DNA of 64,000 nucleotides from Pseudoalteromonas sp. XMcav2-N (GTDB lineage: Bacteria; Pseudomonadota; Gammaproteobacteria; Enterobacterales; Alteromonadaceae). Position numbers and translations under genes: made by a program. The notes beneath the pieces were generated by a model. It saw only the letters and a program-made list of their open reading frames with translations. It was not told where the DNA came from and searched no databases. Every line of letters begins with the position of its first letter. Positions within the stretch are counted from its first letter, which is position 1. Positions 1 through 9,305 of the stretch are shown here, in pieces. The DNA lies in assembly GCF_024124545.1 (NCBI RefSeq), contig NZ_JAMXSF010000006.1:124001-188000 (forward strand), given 5' to 3'.

Positions 1-1
1 T

Positions 2-337
2 GTTCACTTGATTGAACCTCAGGAATACTTACCTTTTGTTTACCTAATGAATGAAGCGTATTTGATACTAACGGATTCAGGAGGAATTCAAGAAGAAGCG
101 CCAAGCCTGGGCAAACCCGTGTTAGTTATGAGGGATACGACTGAGAGACCTGAAGCTGTTGAAGCAGGCACTGTTGAGCTGGTAGGTACCGACTTTAATA
201 GAATTACCGACGCAGTTTCCAAGTTACTCAATGATTCTGATGCATACAAAGAAATGAGCTTAGCGCATAACCCCTATGGTGATGGTACAGCTAGTAAGCA
301 GATTTGTGATGTATTAGCAACTTTAAAGAAAATCTAA
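2..337 (+). CDS. wecB: UDP-N-acetylglucosamine 2-epimerase, C-terminal part (cut by window edge)
   Basis: This is the last 112 codons of a non-hydrolysing UDP-GlcNAc 2-epimerase, which converts UDP-GlcNAc to UDP-ManNAc in the cytoplasm. The reading frame is open to the first base of the window, so the gene starts upstream. It carries the family's UDP-binding [10 protein letters not shown] segment and the MRDTTERPE segment. It lines up without gaps with the end of the complete paralogue at 12049-13173, differing mainly after the ERPE region. It lies 13 bases before wecC, whose enzyme uses its product, so the two are very probably one operon. Identity is secure; only the N-terminus is missing. 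Confidence 0.95.
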   Translation, partial: VHLIEPQEYLPFVYLMNEAYLILTDSGGIQEEAPSLGKPVLVMRDTTERPEAVEAGTVELVGTDFNRITDAVSKLLNDSDAYKEMSLAHNPYGDGTASKQICDVLATLKKI

Positions 338-350
338 GTTAGGAGTCAGT

Positions 351-1619
351 ATGTCGTTTGAAACTGTTTCTGTCATCGGGTTGGGCTATATTGGTTTGCC
401 CACAGCCGCAATGTTCGCATCAAAAAGAAAAAAAGTAATCGGTGTGGATGTCAATAAGAAGGCAGTAGATATTATTAATCGCGGTGAGATCCACATTGTT
501 GAACCTGAGCTAGATATCTTGGTTCATGCATCGGTGACAGAAGGGTATTTCCGTGCATCAACCACAGCTGAGCCTGCAGACGCTTTCTTGATAGCTGTGC
601 CAACTCCTTTCAAAGCAGGTAGCTCAGTTATACCTGAACCTGATCTTGGATATATTGAAGCGGCAGCCAAGTCTATCGCTCCGGTGCTTGAAAAAGGCAA
701 TCTTGTGGTTTTAGAGTCAACTTCTCCAGTTGGCGCAACAGAGCAATTGGCTGCTTGGCTAGCCCAGATGAGGCCTGAGCTTACTTTCCCGCAGAGCGTG
801 GGGAGTGAAGCAGATATTAAAATCGCATATTGCCCAGAGCGTGTTTTGCCGGGACATGTTGTACGCGAACTCGTAGAAAACGACAGGGTAATTGGTGGTA
901 TGTCTCCAGAGTGCTCAGCTGCGGCCATCAAACTATACAAAACGTTTGTTGAGGGTGAATGCATCATTACTGATAGTCGCACTGCAGAGATGGCCAAATT
1001 GACAGAAAATAGTAGCCGGGATGTGCAAATTGCTTTTGCAAATGAACTGTCATTAATTTGTGATGAGATAAATGTCGATGTTTGGGAGCTTATCAAGCTT
1101 GCCAACCGTCATCCACGCGTAAACATTTTACAGCCAGGTCCAGGTGTAGGTGGACACTGTATTGCCGTTGATCCCTGGTTTATTATTTCGAAATCACCGG
1201 ACTCTGCGAAACTAATACACACGGCCAGGAAGGTGAATGATTCAAAGCCATTGTGGGTAGTCGACAAAGTTAACCAAGCTGTCGGTGAATTTCTACAATC
1301 GCGTCCCGAACGCACTGCTAAATCAGTGACAATAGGATGTTACGGATTGGCATTCAAACCAGACATTGATGACTTGAGAGAAAGTCCGGCAATGCAGATT
1401 GTACAAGAGGTCAGAGACGTCCACGCAGGAAAAATTCTTGTCGTTGAACCTAATATTGAGTCTGTGCCGACGCAGCTAGGAGAGGTAGAGCTGGTCGATC
1501 TGGAGGATGCTTTATCTACATGCGACATTCACTTATTGTTAGTTGATCACAAAGAGTTTAAGTCTACTGAAATAGACAAGAGTAAGCTTGTAATCGATAC
1601 AAAAGGAATTTGGCTGTGA
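351..1619 (+). CDS. wecC: UDP-N-acetyl-D-mannosamine dehydrogenase
   Basis: This 422-residue protein oxidises UDP-ManNAc to UDP-ManNAcA with two NAD+. The N-terminal Rossmann motif [10 protein letters not shown] is at about residues 10-19. The catalytic cysteine lies in [11 protein letters not shown] near residue 268, and the C-terminal UDP-binding domain contains [15 protein letters not shown]. The length is normal for WecC, and the [12 protein letters not shown] wording separates it from the Ugd enzyme encoded at 42921-44087. The start follows a TAGGAG ribosome site. The stop overlaps the GTG of rffG by four bases, which points to translational coupling within the ECA-like operon. Confidence 0.95.
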   Translation: MSFETVSVIGLGYIGLPTAAMFASKRKKVIGVDVNKKAVDIINRGEIHIVEPELDILVHASVTEGYFRASTTAEPADAFLIAVPTPFKAGSSVIPEPDLGYIEAAAKSIAPVLEKGNLVVLESTSPVGATEQLAAWLAQMRPELTFPQSVGSEADIKIAYCPERVLPGHVVRELVENDRVIGGMSPECSAAAIKLYKTFVEGECIITDSRTAEMAKLTENSSRDVQIAFANELSLICDEINVDVWELIKLANRHPRVNILQPGPGVGGHCIAVDPWFIISKSPDSAKLIHTARKVNDSKPLWVVDKVNQAVGEFLQSRPERTAKSVTIGCYGLAFKPDIDDLRESPAMQIVQEVRDVHAGKILVVEPNIESVPTQLGEVELVDLEDALSTCDIHLLLVDHKEFKSTEIDKSKLVIDTKGIWL

Positions 1620-2680
1620 AGATTATTGTGACAGGCGGAGCCGGATTCATCGGTTCTGCGGTGATTAGACACATCATCGAAAATACAAATGACTCCGTTG
1701 TTAATGTTGACAAGTTGACCTACGCTGGGAACCTTGAGTCATTGAGTTCGGTCGATAAAAATGAACGTTATCAGTTTGAGCGAGTTGATATTTGCGACAG
1801 GCAGGCACTTACTCGCGTCTTTGAGACGACTAAGCCAGATGCCATTATGCACCTGGCTGCTGAGTCTCATGTAGACCGTTCAATCGATGACTCAGCTGAG
1901 TTTATACAGACCAATCTGGTTGGTACTTTTACTTTATTGGAAGTTGCCAGGCAATACTGGAATAAGCTGCCAGCAGAAGAGAAATCAAGGTTTAAATTTC
2001 ATCATGTTTCTACCGATGAGGTTTACGGTGATTTAGAAGGCACAGAAGACTTGTTTACCGAGTCGACCCCTTATGCACCTAGTAGCCCATATTCTGCGAG
2101 TAAAGCTGGCTCAGACCACTTAGTCAGAGCTTGGGGAAGGACTTATGGTTTACCTATTCTACTGACTAATTGTAGTAACAATTATGGACCATATCACTTC
2201 CCGGAAAAATTGATCCCACATGTTATTTTAAATGCACTGCATGGCAAGGCACTGCCTGTCTATGGCGATGGTACTCAAGTGCGTGATTGGCTCTATGTTG
2301 AAGATCATGCCAGAGCATTGTATACGGTTTTACTCAATGGCGTAGACGGTGAAACATACAATATTGGTGGCCACAACGAAAGACAGAACATAGATGTTGT
2401 TAAAGTGATCTGTCAGCTGCTCGAGGAGTTAGCCCCTGAAAAGCCGGAAAATGTGGCAAGGTACGAAGATCTTATCACGTTTGTAAAGGATCGCCCCGGT
2501 CACGATGTTCGCTATGCAATAGATGCGAGTAAGATTGAGAAAGAACTGGGATGGACCCCCAGGGAGACATTTGAATCTGGCATTCGTAAAACAGTTGAGT
2601 GGTATCTAGACAACACACCCTGGTGGCAGCATGTGCTTGATGGCAGTTATCAACAAAGTAAAGGTGTTGAAGATAAATGA
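1616..2680 (+). CDS. rffG: dTDP-glucose 4,6-dehydratase
   Basis: The enzyme converts dTDP-glucose to dTDP-4-keto-6-deoxyglucose, the precursor of dTDP-Fuc4N. It is an extended SDR: the N-terminal motif is [11 protein letters not shown], the catalytic signature is [11 protein letters not shown], and the [10 protein letters not shown] motif carries the active Tyr and Lys. A GTG start at 1616 is preferred because it overlaps the wecC stop (GTGA) and has AGGA nine bases upstream; a longer TTG start at 1610 is less likely. The stop overlaps rffH by ATGA. The symbol rffG rather than rfbB is chosen because of the ECA-like context. Confidence 0.94.
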   Translation: MKIIVTGGAGFIGSAVIRHIIENTNDSVVNVDKLTYAGNLESLSSVDKNERYQFERVDICDRQALTRVFETTKPDAIMHLAAESHVDRSIDDSAEFIQTNLVGTFTLLEVARQYWNKLPAEEKSRFKFHHVSTDEVYGDLEGTEDLFTESTPYAPSSPYSASKAGSDHLVRAWGRTYGLPILLTNCSNNYGPYHFPEKLIPHVILNALHGKALPVYGDGTQVRDWLYVEDHARALYTVLLNGVDGETYNIGGHNERQNIDVVKVICQLLEELAPEKPENVARYEDLITFVKDRPGHDVRYAIDASKIEKELGWTPRETFESGIRKTVEWYLDNTPWWQHVLDGSYQQSKGVEDK

Positions 2681-3552
2681 TTAAGCGTAAAGGTATAATA
2701 TTGGCTGGCGGAACGGGTTCTCGTCTTTTTCCGATCACTCATGGTATATCAAAGCAGTTGTTGCCTGTGTATGACAAGCCAATGATCTATTATCCACTGT
2801 CGGTACTAATGCTTGCAGGGATCAAAGAAGTATTGATCATTACAACACCAGAAGATCTGGATAGCTTTAAGCGTCTTTTAGGTGACGGCAGTTGTTTCGG
2901 TATCGCGCTGAGTTATGCAGTTCAACCTAAGCCTGAAGGGCTTGCACAGGCTTTTATCATCGGAGAAGAGTTTATTGGGGATGACCCCGTATGCCTGGTA
3001 CTTGGTGACAATATTTTTTATGGTCAGGGCTTTACGCCAAAGTTGAGTGCCGCGATGTCGCAGCAGACTGGCGCTACAGTATTTGGATATCAAGTGAAGG
3101 ATCCAAACCGTTTTGGGGTTGTTGAGTTTGATAAAGATCGAAATGTGATTTCAATCGAAGAGAAACCAAGTGTAGCGAAGTCAAACTTTGCGGTCACTGG
3201 ATTGTATTTCTATGACTCAAATGTTGTAGAAATGGCGAAAAAAGTTAAGCCTTCTGCCCGAGGTGAGCTGGAGATTACGACGCTCAACCAAATGTATCTG
3301 GAGAAAGGTGAACTCAATGTTGAGCTGTTAGGGCGAGGGTTTGCTTGGCTTGATACCGGTACGCATGACAGCCTGCTAGAGGCGGCTCAGTTTGTTGAAA
3401 CAATCGAAAAGCGCCAGGGGTTTAAGATTGCCTGTCTCGAAGAGATTGCGTTTTACAACAAGTGGCTGAGTAAGGAACAGATACAAAGCATCGCAGAAAA
3501 GTACGGTAAGAACTCTTATGGAGATTATTTGAAGGAAATATCAAATAAATGA
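2677..3552 (+). CDS. rffH: Glucose-1-phosphate thymidylyltransferase
   Basis: The enzyme makes dTDP-glucose from glucose-1-phosphate and dTTP, the first step towards dTDP-4-amino sugars. The nucleotidyltransferase motif [11 protein letters not shown] lies at residues 11-21, followed by [17 protein letters not shown] and [10 protein letters not shown]. The 291-residue length is typical of RmlA/RffH. It overlaps rffG at its start and the WecF-like gene at its end by four bases each (ATGA), so the run wecC-rffG-rffH-wecF appears fully translationally coupled. Confidence 0.95.
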   Translation: MIKRKGIILAGGTGSRLFPITHGISKQLLPVYDKPMIYYPLSVLMLAGIKEVLIITTPEDLDSFKRLLGDGSCFGIALSYAVQPKPEGLAQAFIIGEEFIGDDPVCLVLGDNIFYGQGFTPKLSAAMSQQTGATVFGYQVKDPNRFGVVEFDKDRNVISIEEKPSVAKSNFAVTGLYFYDSNVVEMAKKVKPSARGELEITTLNQMYLEKGELNVELLGRGFAWLDTGTHDSLLEAAQFVETIEKRQGFKIACLEEIAFYNKWLSKEQIQSIAEKYGKNSYGDYLKEISNK

Positions 3553-4589
3553 AACACCTTCATCTAATGAAGTGCGAAAAGTTTGTACCAGCAGTGATTG
3601 AAACGATTAATGATGCTTTTCCGGAAGGAGAGCATCATTTCTTAGTTTTTGAGGGGGGGACGGATAAAACCTACCCAGCAAATGTGACTCAACTCAGCTC
3701 AAAAAACCTCAAACAGCTCGTTGCAACAGTAAAACATGCCAAGAAGGCCGACAGGGTTTATTTTCATGGTTTATTTGTCCATATTCTGGTTGTACTGTTT
3801 TCACTCATGACAGGCGTGCTTAGTAAGTCTGTCTGGATCCTTTGGGGAAACGACCTTTATGCTTATAACGAGAGAAAGCGCTCCATTGCAAAAAGGTGTT
3901 ATGAGTATTTTCGCAGAAGGCTAATTAAGAACATTTCAACCATAGCCACTTCTATGGACGGGGAGTTTGCGTTAGCAAGGCTGTGGTATCAAACTCGAGC
4001 CCGGCATTATAAGGGGTTTACCTATCCAAGTGTTACAGTTAAGCCTGATTCAATTGCTGTCACAACAAATCCTTCGTCAAGCAATGCAAAAGTTAGAATC
4101 TTAGTTGGAAATTCGGCTACCGCCGTTAATAACCATGCTGAGGTGTTGCGTCGCATCAAAGAGCAAGTGACGTTTGACTTTGAAGTTATCTGTCCTCTCA
4201 ATTACGGAGATTCTGCCTATGGAGATGAGGTGGAGTCTTTGGGGGGGAAGTTATTTGGTAACAGGTTTACCGCATTAAGAAAAATGTTGCCCCTGGACGA
4301 ATACAATGCACTTCTAGCTTCGATAGATGTTGCTATATTTGATATGAACAGACAGCAAGCGATGGGCAATATCATACAGCTACTTGCTATGGGTAAGGTC
4401 GTATGCATGCGCGAAGGCACTTCAAGCTACAACCACTTAACTCAACTTGGAATTAAAATATACTCTAAAGAAAAAGTTTTAAGCAGCCCAGTACTGCCCA
4501 ATGTTGAAGAAAATGTCGCTATTGTTAGAACCGAATATAGCCAAGCACAGTTACTTAAAAATTTGAACGGTTTATTTTCTGATGAGTGA
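3549..4589 (+). CDS. wecF: WecF-like 4-amino-4-deoxyfucosyl (Fuc4N) transferase, GT56 family
   Basis: This 346-residue protein resembles the TDP-Fuc4NAc:lipid II transferase WecF, which adds the third sugar of the ECA repeat unit on the cytoplasmic face of the inner membrane. The supporting features are the N-terminal [16 protein letters not shown] segment, the [11 protein letters not shown] segment, and a C-terminal donor-binding half with an [16 protein letters not shown] sequence. No signal peptide or membrane helix is evident apart from one hydrophobic stretch near residue 80. Its position directly after rffH fits. If the donor here is not Fuc4NAc but a formyl or aminoacyl form, its specificity must differ from that of the enteric enzyme. 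Confidence 0.8.
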   Translation: MKHLHLMKCEKFVPAVIETINDAFPEGEHHFLVFEGGTDKTYPANVTQLSSKNLKQLVATVKHAKKADRVYFHGLFVHILVVLFSLMTGVLSKSVWILWGNDLYAYNERKRSIAKRCYEYFRRRLIKNISTIATSMDGEFALARLWYQTRARHYKGFTYPSVTVKPDSIAVTTNPSSSNAKVRILVGNSATAVNNHAEVLRRIKEQVTFDFEVICPLNYGDSAYGDEVESLGGKLFGNRFTALRKMLPLDEYNALLASIDVAIFDMNRQQAMGNIIQLLAMGKVVCMREGTSSYNHLTQLGIKIYSKEKVLSSPVLPNVEENVAIVRTEYSQAQLLKNLNGLFSDE

Positions 4590-5769
4590 AAAAATAATGA
4601 TCTTAGGAGCTGGTGTTTATCAGGTTCCTCTTATCAAAAAGGCAAAAGAGTTAAACTTTACTACCATAGTTGTATCTCCTAATGGTAACTATCCAGGGCT
4701 ACTGATCGCGGACGAGTGTGTGTTTTGTGATATTAAGGATGAGGTCGAGGTATTAAAGCATGCAAAGCAACATGGTATATCAGGTATAGTTACGACGGGG
4801 AGCGATGTGGGCGTGCCTACCGTTGGCTACGTTGCAGAGCACTTGGGGTTGAGTGGTATTGGCTATGAAAATGCCAAGGCGTGTACGAACAAAGTAAGTA
4901 TGAAGCGAAAGCTACTGGATGCTAACGTCAACACAGCCAAGTTTGCTGTTATAGAATCAAAAGCTGACATGCATCAAGCCTTAGAGTCCTTCACATACCC
5001 AGTTATGGTCAAAGCGCCAAACCTGTCTGGCAGTCGGGGTATTACTAAAGTATACAGCGTCGATGAGGCGGTGAGTGCCTATGAATTGGCCACAGAAATC
5101 AGTAAAAGCAATGAAATTATTGTTGAAGAGTTTCTCGAAGGCGAAGAGGTGGGGGCTGAAGTCATCATCGATCGCAGTGGCAATGCGAAAGTCATTATTC
5201 ACGATAGAATAAACTTCAGTGGGAAAACCGACGTGCCAATCGGTCATGCCATTCCATCGCAATGCAGTGATATTGTGAAAAAGAACATTGAAGCTGAGCT
5301 ATTGAAGGCCGTTGAAGCTTTGAATATCACATGCACGGTTTCTAATTCTGATATTATGGTTGTTGGTGATCAGGCTTATATCATTGAAATTGGTGGAAGA
5401 ATGGGGGCGACGTGTATACCAGAGAACATAGCTTCCTTTTACAACGTGGATATGTACGAGCTGATCATTAATTTGTGTTTAGGTAGAGATATAGACATGA
5501 GCTTCTCAGGTTCAGGGAAAGCAAATGTATCTAGACTATTAATTAGTGATAAGGCTGGCGTTATTGAAAGTATAGATATGCCTGATGTTAGCTCAAAGGA
5601 AAACGTTGAGGCATTTCAACTCGACTACGATGTTTCTGATAGTGTGCGCAAGTTCGCGGTAGGTCCCGACAGAATAGGTCATATTGTTGTTAGTGGTTCC
5701 TCTATTGCGGATGCTGGATCAGAGCTCGATAGCTTACTTTCTGATATTAATATCGTTATTCGAGGCTAG
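4582..5769 (+). CDS. ATP-grasp family ligase, ECA-like cluster
   Basis: This 395-residue protein has ATP-grasp architecture. It starts with a Rossmann-like pre-ATP-grasp domain (MILGAGVYQVPLIKKAKE). A central lid region follows with PVMVKAPNLSGSRGI, then the IIVEEFLEGEEVGAEVII strand and the metal-site segment IIEIGGRMGATC near residue 270. Such enzymes form amide or ester bonds through an acyl-phosphate. It overlaps wecF by eight bases and is followed after five bases by a formyltransferase gene, in the position where wecD would be expected. I infer that it attaches an amino acid or other carboxylate to the amino sugar. The substrate cannot be read from sequence, and a carboxylase-type role is possible. 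Confidence 0.75.
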   Translation: MSEKIMILGAGVYQVPLIKKAKELNFTTIVVSPNGNYPGLLIADECVFCDIKDEVEVLKHAKQHGISGIVTTGSDVGVPTVGYVAEHLGLSGIGYENAKACTNKVSMKRKLLDANVNTAKFAVIESKADMHQALESFTYPVMVKAPNLSGSRGITKVYSVDEAVSAYELATEISKSNEIIVEEFLEGEEVGAEVIIDRSGNAKVIIHDRINFSGKTDVPIGHAIPSQCSDIVKKNIEAELLKAVEALNITCTVSNSDIMVVGDQAYIIEIGGRMGATCIPENIASFYNVDMYELIINLCLGRDIDMSFSGSGKANVSRLLISDKAGVIESIDMPDVSSKENVEAFQLDYDVSDSVRKFAVGPDRIGHIVVSGSSIADAGSELDSLLSDINIVIRG

Positions 5770-5774
5770 TTTGT

Positions 5775-6446
5775 ATGAATAAGGTTATATTCGTCGGTGA
5801 AGGTAACTCCCTTAAAGCACAGCTTATTATTGAGCTAACCCATCAAAGCTTGAAAAGTGATTACCAACTGATGTTTTTCTCTTCGTGCTCCGAAGGCTGC
5901 GCTGTCACCGCGGCAAATAACTTGGATATCGAATACCATGTTACTGGAAAAGCAATTTGCCCATCGGAAGTTAAATCTTTCACTGCTGATTGTGATGATT
6001 ATATCTTGGTGCTTCTAGGGTGGCCCTACATAATAAAAGCAAGAGAAATAAATGCACTAGATGGAAAGTTAATCAATTGTCATGGTTCTTACTTGCCAGA
6101 TTACAAGGGGTCAAGGGCTTATATGCATTACTGGGCTAATATTGAAGAGTATTATGGCATTACGATTCATTATGTCAGTGAACAAGTGGATGCCGGCAAT
6201 ATCTTGGCACAAAGTAAACTCAAGCTCTTCCCTGAAGAAACACCAAAGATTTTACACTACAGAATGTGTGAGTTAATAGCACATGAGCTGCCGAAATCGC
6301 TGAAAATGGTATTTCTCGGAGATAAGGGCAAACCGCAAACTGGCTCCGGGCGATACTTCTTAAAACAAGATCGAGAGTTTTTTCATAGTATACGCGAACA
6401 CAATGAAAAGAACCCTTCTGATAAAGTTCTTACACCATATAGATAA
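5775..6446 (+). CDS. Formyltransferase-family protein (sugar N-formyltransferase candidate)
   Basis: This 223-residue protein has the formyl_transf_N fold. The catalytic triad of 10-formyl-THF-dependent enzymes is present: Asn101 and His103 in INCHGSYLP, and Asp139 in EQVDAGNIL. It lacks the C-terminal domain of methionyl-tRNA formyltransferase, which is normal for sugar N-formyltransferases of the VioF/QdtF type. It lies between the ATP-grasp gene and the aminotransferase wecE, so the likely acceptor is the 4-amino group of dTDP-Fuc4N or an amino acid attached to it. A ribosome site is not obvious; coupling to the upstream gene five bases away is likely. Confidence 0.8.
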   Translation: MNKVIFVGEGNSLKAQLIIELTHQSLKSDYQLMFFSSCSEGCAVTAANNLDIEYHVTGKAICPSEVKSFTADCDDYILVLLGWPYIIKAREINALDGKLINCHGSYLPDYKGSRAYMHYWANIEEYYGITIHYVSEQVDAGNILAQSKLKLFPEETPKILHYRMCELIAHELPKSLKMVFLGDKGKPQTGSGRYFLKQDREFFHSIREHNEKNPSDKVLTPYR

Positions 6447-6481
6447 ATCTCAATTTTGCCTCAATAAGTAAAGGTCCAATC

Positions 6482-7630
6482 ATGAATAATATTCCGTTTA
6501 ATAACCCGCCTGTTGTTGGCAATGAAATTGACTACATCAAACAAGCTCTAGGAAATAATAAGTTATGCGGTGATGGACCATACACGAAAAAGTGTCAACA
6601 ATGGTTTGAAAATGCATTTTCTGTAAAGAAAACACTGCTAACACCTTCTTGTACTCACGCGTTAGAACTGAGTGCGATATTGCTTGATATAAAAGAGGGC
6701 GATGAAGTGATCATGCCCAGCTATACCTTTGTGTCAACAGCAAATGCTTTTGTTCTGCGAGGCGCTAAAATCGTGTTTGTTGATGTTCGAAAAGACACGA
6801 TGAATATTGATGAATCTAAGATCGAAGCTGCCATTACAGAAAAGACCAAAGTAATAGTTCCTGTTCACTATGCTGGCGTTGCTTGTGAGATGGATACAAT
6901 TATGAGTATCGCGCAAAAGTATAAGCTGTTCGTGGTTGAAGATGCCGCACAAGGGGTGATGAGTACTTACAAAGGGAAGCCTTTAGGAACTATTGGCCAC
7001 TTAGGTGCATTCTCGTTTCATGAAACCAAGAATTATACGAGTGCAGGAGAAGGTGGTTTGTTATTGATCAACGATGAAACTTTGATTGAGCGAGCAGAGA
7101 TCATTCGTGAAAAAGGCACCGACCGAAGTCAATTTTTACGAGGACAGGTTGATAAATATTCTTGGGTTGACATAGGCAGCAGCTTATTGATGAATGATAT
7201 TAGCGCTGCTTATCTATTGGCACAGATGGAAGGCGGTAATGCTCAGTTAATTAACCAAGATCGTTTGAATAGTTGGAAACGATATTATGACGGTCTGGCC
7301 GAGGTCGAGAGACAAGGGCATGCGGAACTACCATCAATTCCTGAAGAGTGCGAGCATAATGCCCATATGTTTTACGTAAAGCTAGATTCTCTTGAAACTC
7401 GGACACAGCTAATTCAGTTTTTACGCGAATCTAATATTCAAACGGCTTTTCACTATGTGCCACTTCATTCTTCGACAGCAGGTAAAGTGTTTTCAAGATT
7501 CAGTGGACAAGACGAGTTTACAACTCTAGAGAGTAATAGGCTGCTTAGGTTACCTCTTTGGTACGGCTTGGATGGGCAAGACATTGAGCATGTATGTAAT
7601 GAAATAAAGAGGTTTTTTCAGGGCTCCTAA
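6482..7630 (+). CDS. wecE: dTDP-4-amino-4,6-dideoxygalactose transaminase
   Basis: This is a PLP-dependent DegT/DnrJ/EryC1-family aminotransferase of 382 residues that converts dTDP-4-keto-6-deoxyglucose to dTDP-Fuc4N with glutamate. The PLP lysine is Lys183 in FHETKNYTSAGEGG, nearly the wording of enteric WecE, and VVEDAAQG at 151-158 is the cofactor ring motif. The N-terminus IPFNNPPVVGNE is also WecE-like. It ends the first tightly packed block of the operon; the next gene starts 271 bases later. Confidence 0.93.
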   Translation: MNNIPFNNPPVVGNEIDYIKQALGNNKLCGDGPYTKKCQQWFENAFSVKKTLLTPSCTHALELSAILLDIKEGDEVIMPSYTFVSTANAFVLRGAKIVFVDVRKDTMNIDESKIEAAITEKTKVIVPVHYAGVACEMDTIMSIAQKYKLFVVEDAAQGVMSTYKGKPLGTIGHLGAFSFHETKNYTSAGEGGLLLINDETLIERAEIIREKGTDRSQFLRGQVDKYSWVDIGSSLLMNDISAAYLLAQMEGGNAQLINQDRLNSWKRYYDGLAEVERQGHAELPSIPEECEHNAHMFYVKLDSLETRTQLIQFLRESNIQTAFHYVPLHSSTAGKVFSRFSGQDEFTTLESNRLLRLPLWYGLDGQDIEHVCNEIKRFFQGS

Positions 7631-7901
7631 CAAAAAGTCTTTTGCTTAAGACCTTTCGGTAAGCTTCATGTTGATTTATTTACTCAATGAAGCTTATTGA
7701 TGGGAGGCATGCTTTCCTGGGCGGAAAGTACCACGGTAAGATGCGGGGCTATCCAAAAGTGCAAACGGATACAGCAGATTTTTATATTCGGCAACCCCGG
7801 ATGAAAGCTGTCTCCACAAGAAAATATTTATGGATAGGTTAAGCGCCTATCAGAGCTTTTATTTGCTGGACCTTAATATTGGTATATTAGTTTGAGTTAT
7901 A
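7631..7901 (+). other. Gap between wecE and wzx with hairpin and a GC-rich structured segment
   Basis: There is no convincing gene in these 271 bases. A perfect 9-base inverted repeat (AAGCTTCAT at 7661-7669, ATGAAGCTT at 7687-7695) could form a hairpin, but no T-run follows. Bases 7700-7815 are clearly more GC-rich than their surroundings and contain further pairing blocks, such as CGGGG near 7744 with CCCCG near 7796. This suggests an inserted repeat or an RNA leader before wzx. I could not match it to a riboswitch class. Confidence 0.4.
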
Positions 7902-9305
7902 ATGAGTTTTAAGAAAATTTTACATTTCTCACTTGGACCAGTTTTAACTGCTTTAGTGGGGTTAATTACCTTACCTGTTATGTCTTGGCTGTTCTCTAGT
8001 GAAGATATAGGCAGATACGCACTTATACAAGTGTTAGTTTCCTTTTCTCTGCTGTTTTTTACACTTGGATTGGATCAGGCTTATGTTCGTGAGTACCATG
8101 ATGCCAAAGATAGGTCAGCATTTTTAGTTTCATTTAGCCTCCCCGGGCTTATTCTGCTGCTGGTCGCTAGTGCATTAGTTGGTTTCTATTCCAGCGAGTT
8201 TATTGAGTTATGGTTTAACTTTGAATGGTATTTTTCTTATATACTTGTTTGCATCATATTGCTCACTAATTACCTAATAAGATTTTTGCAAATTGAATCC
8301 AGAATGAGTGAGCGTGCGCTGTTATACTCGGTTGTTCAGGTTTTACCACGATTTTTATTTTTAGTGAGTGTTGTTGCCGCGAGTCTATACGATTTTAATG
8401 ATTTTAAGTATATCTTGCTTGGCTTTACGGCATCATATGTTATTACGTTTTCCTTTGTTGCATGGAAAGTTATTCCTTCAATTTCTGCTATGAATTTGAG
8501 TAACTTTGACAAAAGGCTTGTTCAAAAAGTGCTCTCTTATGCATCACCACTTGTTATCTCCAGTTTGGCGTATTGGGGCTTAGTCTCAATTGATAGGTTG
8601 TTACTCAAAGAGTATTCGGGTTTAGGAGAATTAGCAAACTACGCCTTAGCAGTAAACCTTGCTGGTGTCGCAATGATTTTTCAGCAAGTTTTTTCCACTA
8701 TATGGACCCCGTATGTTTACAAGGTTAATTCATATGGAGGGGACACAAGTGTATTTAATACCTTTGTTAAACTGGTAAGAGATGCTGTGGTCATTATTTT
8801 CTCTTTGGTGTTGTTATTCAAACCCCTAGTTAGTTACCTCCTTCCGAATTCGTATGTAAGTGTTCAATATTTACTTTCAAGTTGTATTGTTGCTCCTCTG
8901 ATGTATATGCTTTCAGAATGTACAAAGGTCGGAATAGGAATAACAAAGAAAACAAAATATTCAGTCGCATCAGCGATTCTAAGCCTAATTGTTGCACTCG
9001 GTTTTAATATACTGCTAATACCTCACTTAGGAGCTCCAGGCGCGGCGATAGCCACCATGAGTGCCTTTATGGTGTTTTATGTGCTTAGGAGTGAGTTTTC
9101 AAGAAAAGTCTGGAAGCCGGTTTATCAGAGGAGAGATTACTTTGTGATCAGCGCTTTGTTGGTATGTGCTTCAATTGACGCTTTATTGCAAGAAAAAGCT
9201 AAACTATGGGTTGGTTTATCTGCAGTCTGCTTGTTACTCTTCGCACTATCTCGTGTCCGAGTACGAGCCAATCAATATCTCGTTATTTTGAGAAAGCCAA
9301 AATGA
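7902..9305 (+). CDS. wzxE: Wzx-type lipid-linked oligosaccharide flippase (ECA-like cluster)
   Basis: This 467-residue inner-membrane protein has about 12-14 hydrophobic segments spread along its length. The N-terminal LHFSLGPVLTALVGLITLPVMS stretch and the GRYALIQ motif are typical of MATE-like polysaccharide flippases. It would move the undecaprenyl-diphosphate-linked repeat unit to the periplasmic face. It is followed by a polymerase gene with a four-base ATGA overlap. The wzxE symbol rests on context, because Wzx proteins diverge too far for firm subtype assignment by eye. Confidence 0.82.
   Translation: MSFKKILHFSLGPVLTALVGLITLPVMSWLFSSEDIGRYALIQVLVSFSLLFFTLGLDQAYVREYHDAKDRSAFLVSFSLPGLILLLVASALVGFYSSEFIELWFNFEWYFSYILVCIILLTNYLIRFLQIESRMSERALLYSVVQVLPRFLFLVSVVAASLYDFNDFKYILLGFTASYVITFSFVAWKVIPSISAMNLSNFDKRLVQKVLSYASPLVISSLAYWGLVSIDRLLLKEYSGLGELANYALAVNLAGVAMIFQQVFSTIWTPYVYKVNSYGGDTSVFNTFVKLVRDAVVIIFSLVLLFKPLVSYLLPNSYVSVQYLLSSCIVAPLMYMLSECTKVGIGITKKTKYSVASAILSLIVALGFNILLIPHLGAPGAAIATMSAFMVFYVLRSEFSRKVWKPVYQRRDYFVISALLVCASIDALLQEKAKLWVGLSAVCLLLFALSRVRVRANQYLVILRKPK

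Noticed and set aside
524..1105. Long open frame on the - strand inside wecC
   Set aside because: It lies wholly antisense to a clear dehydrogenase with all motifs, and its composition is Ser/Thr-rich shadow sequence.
5775..6446. Methionyl-tRNA formyltransferase
   Set aside because: Too short, no C-terminal tRNA-binding domain, and located within a sugar cluster.
7700..7804. 34-codon frame between wecE and wzx
   Set aside because: Too short, weak start context; the segment looks more like a structured or repeated element.
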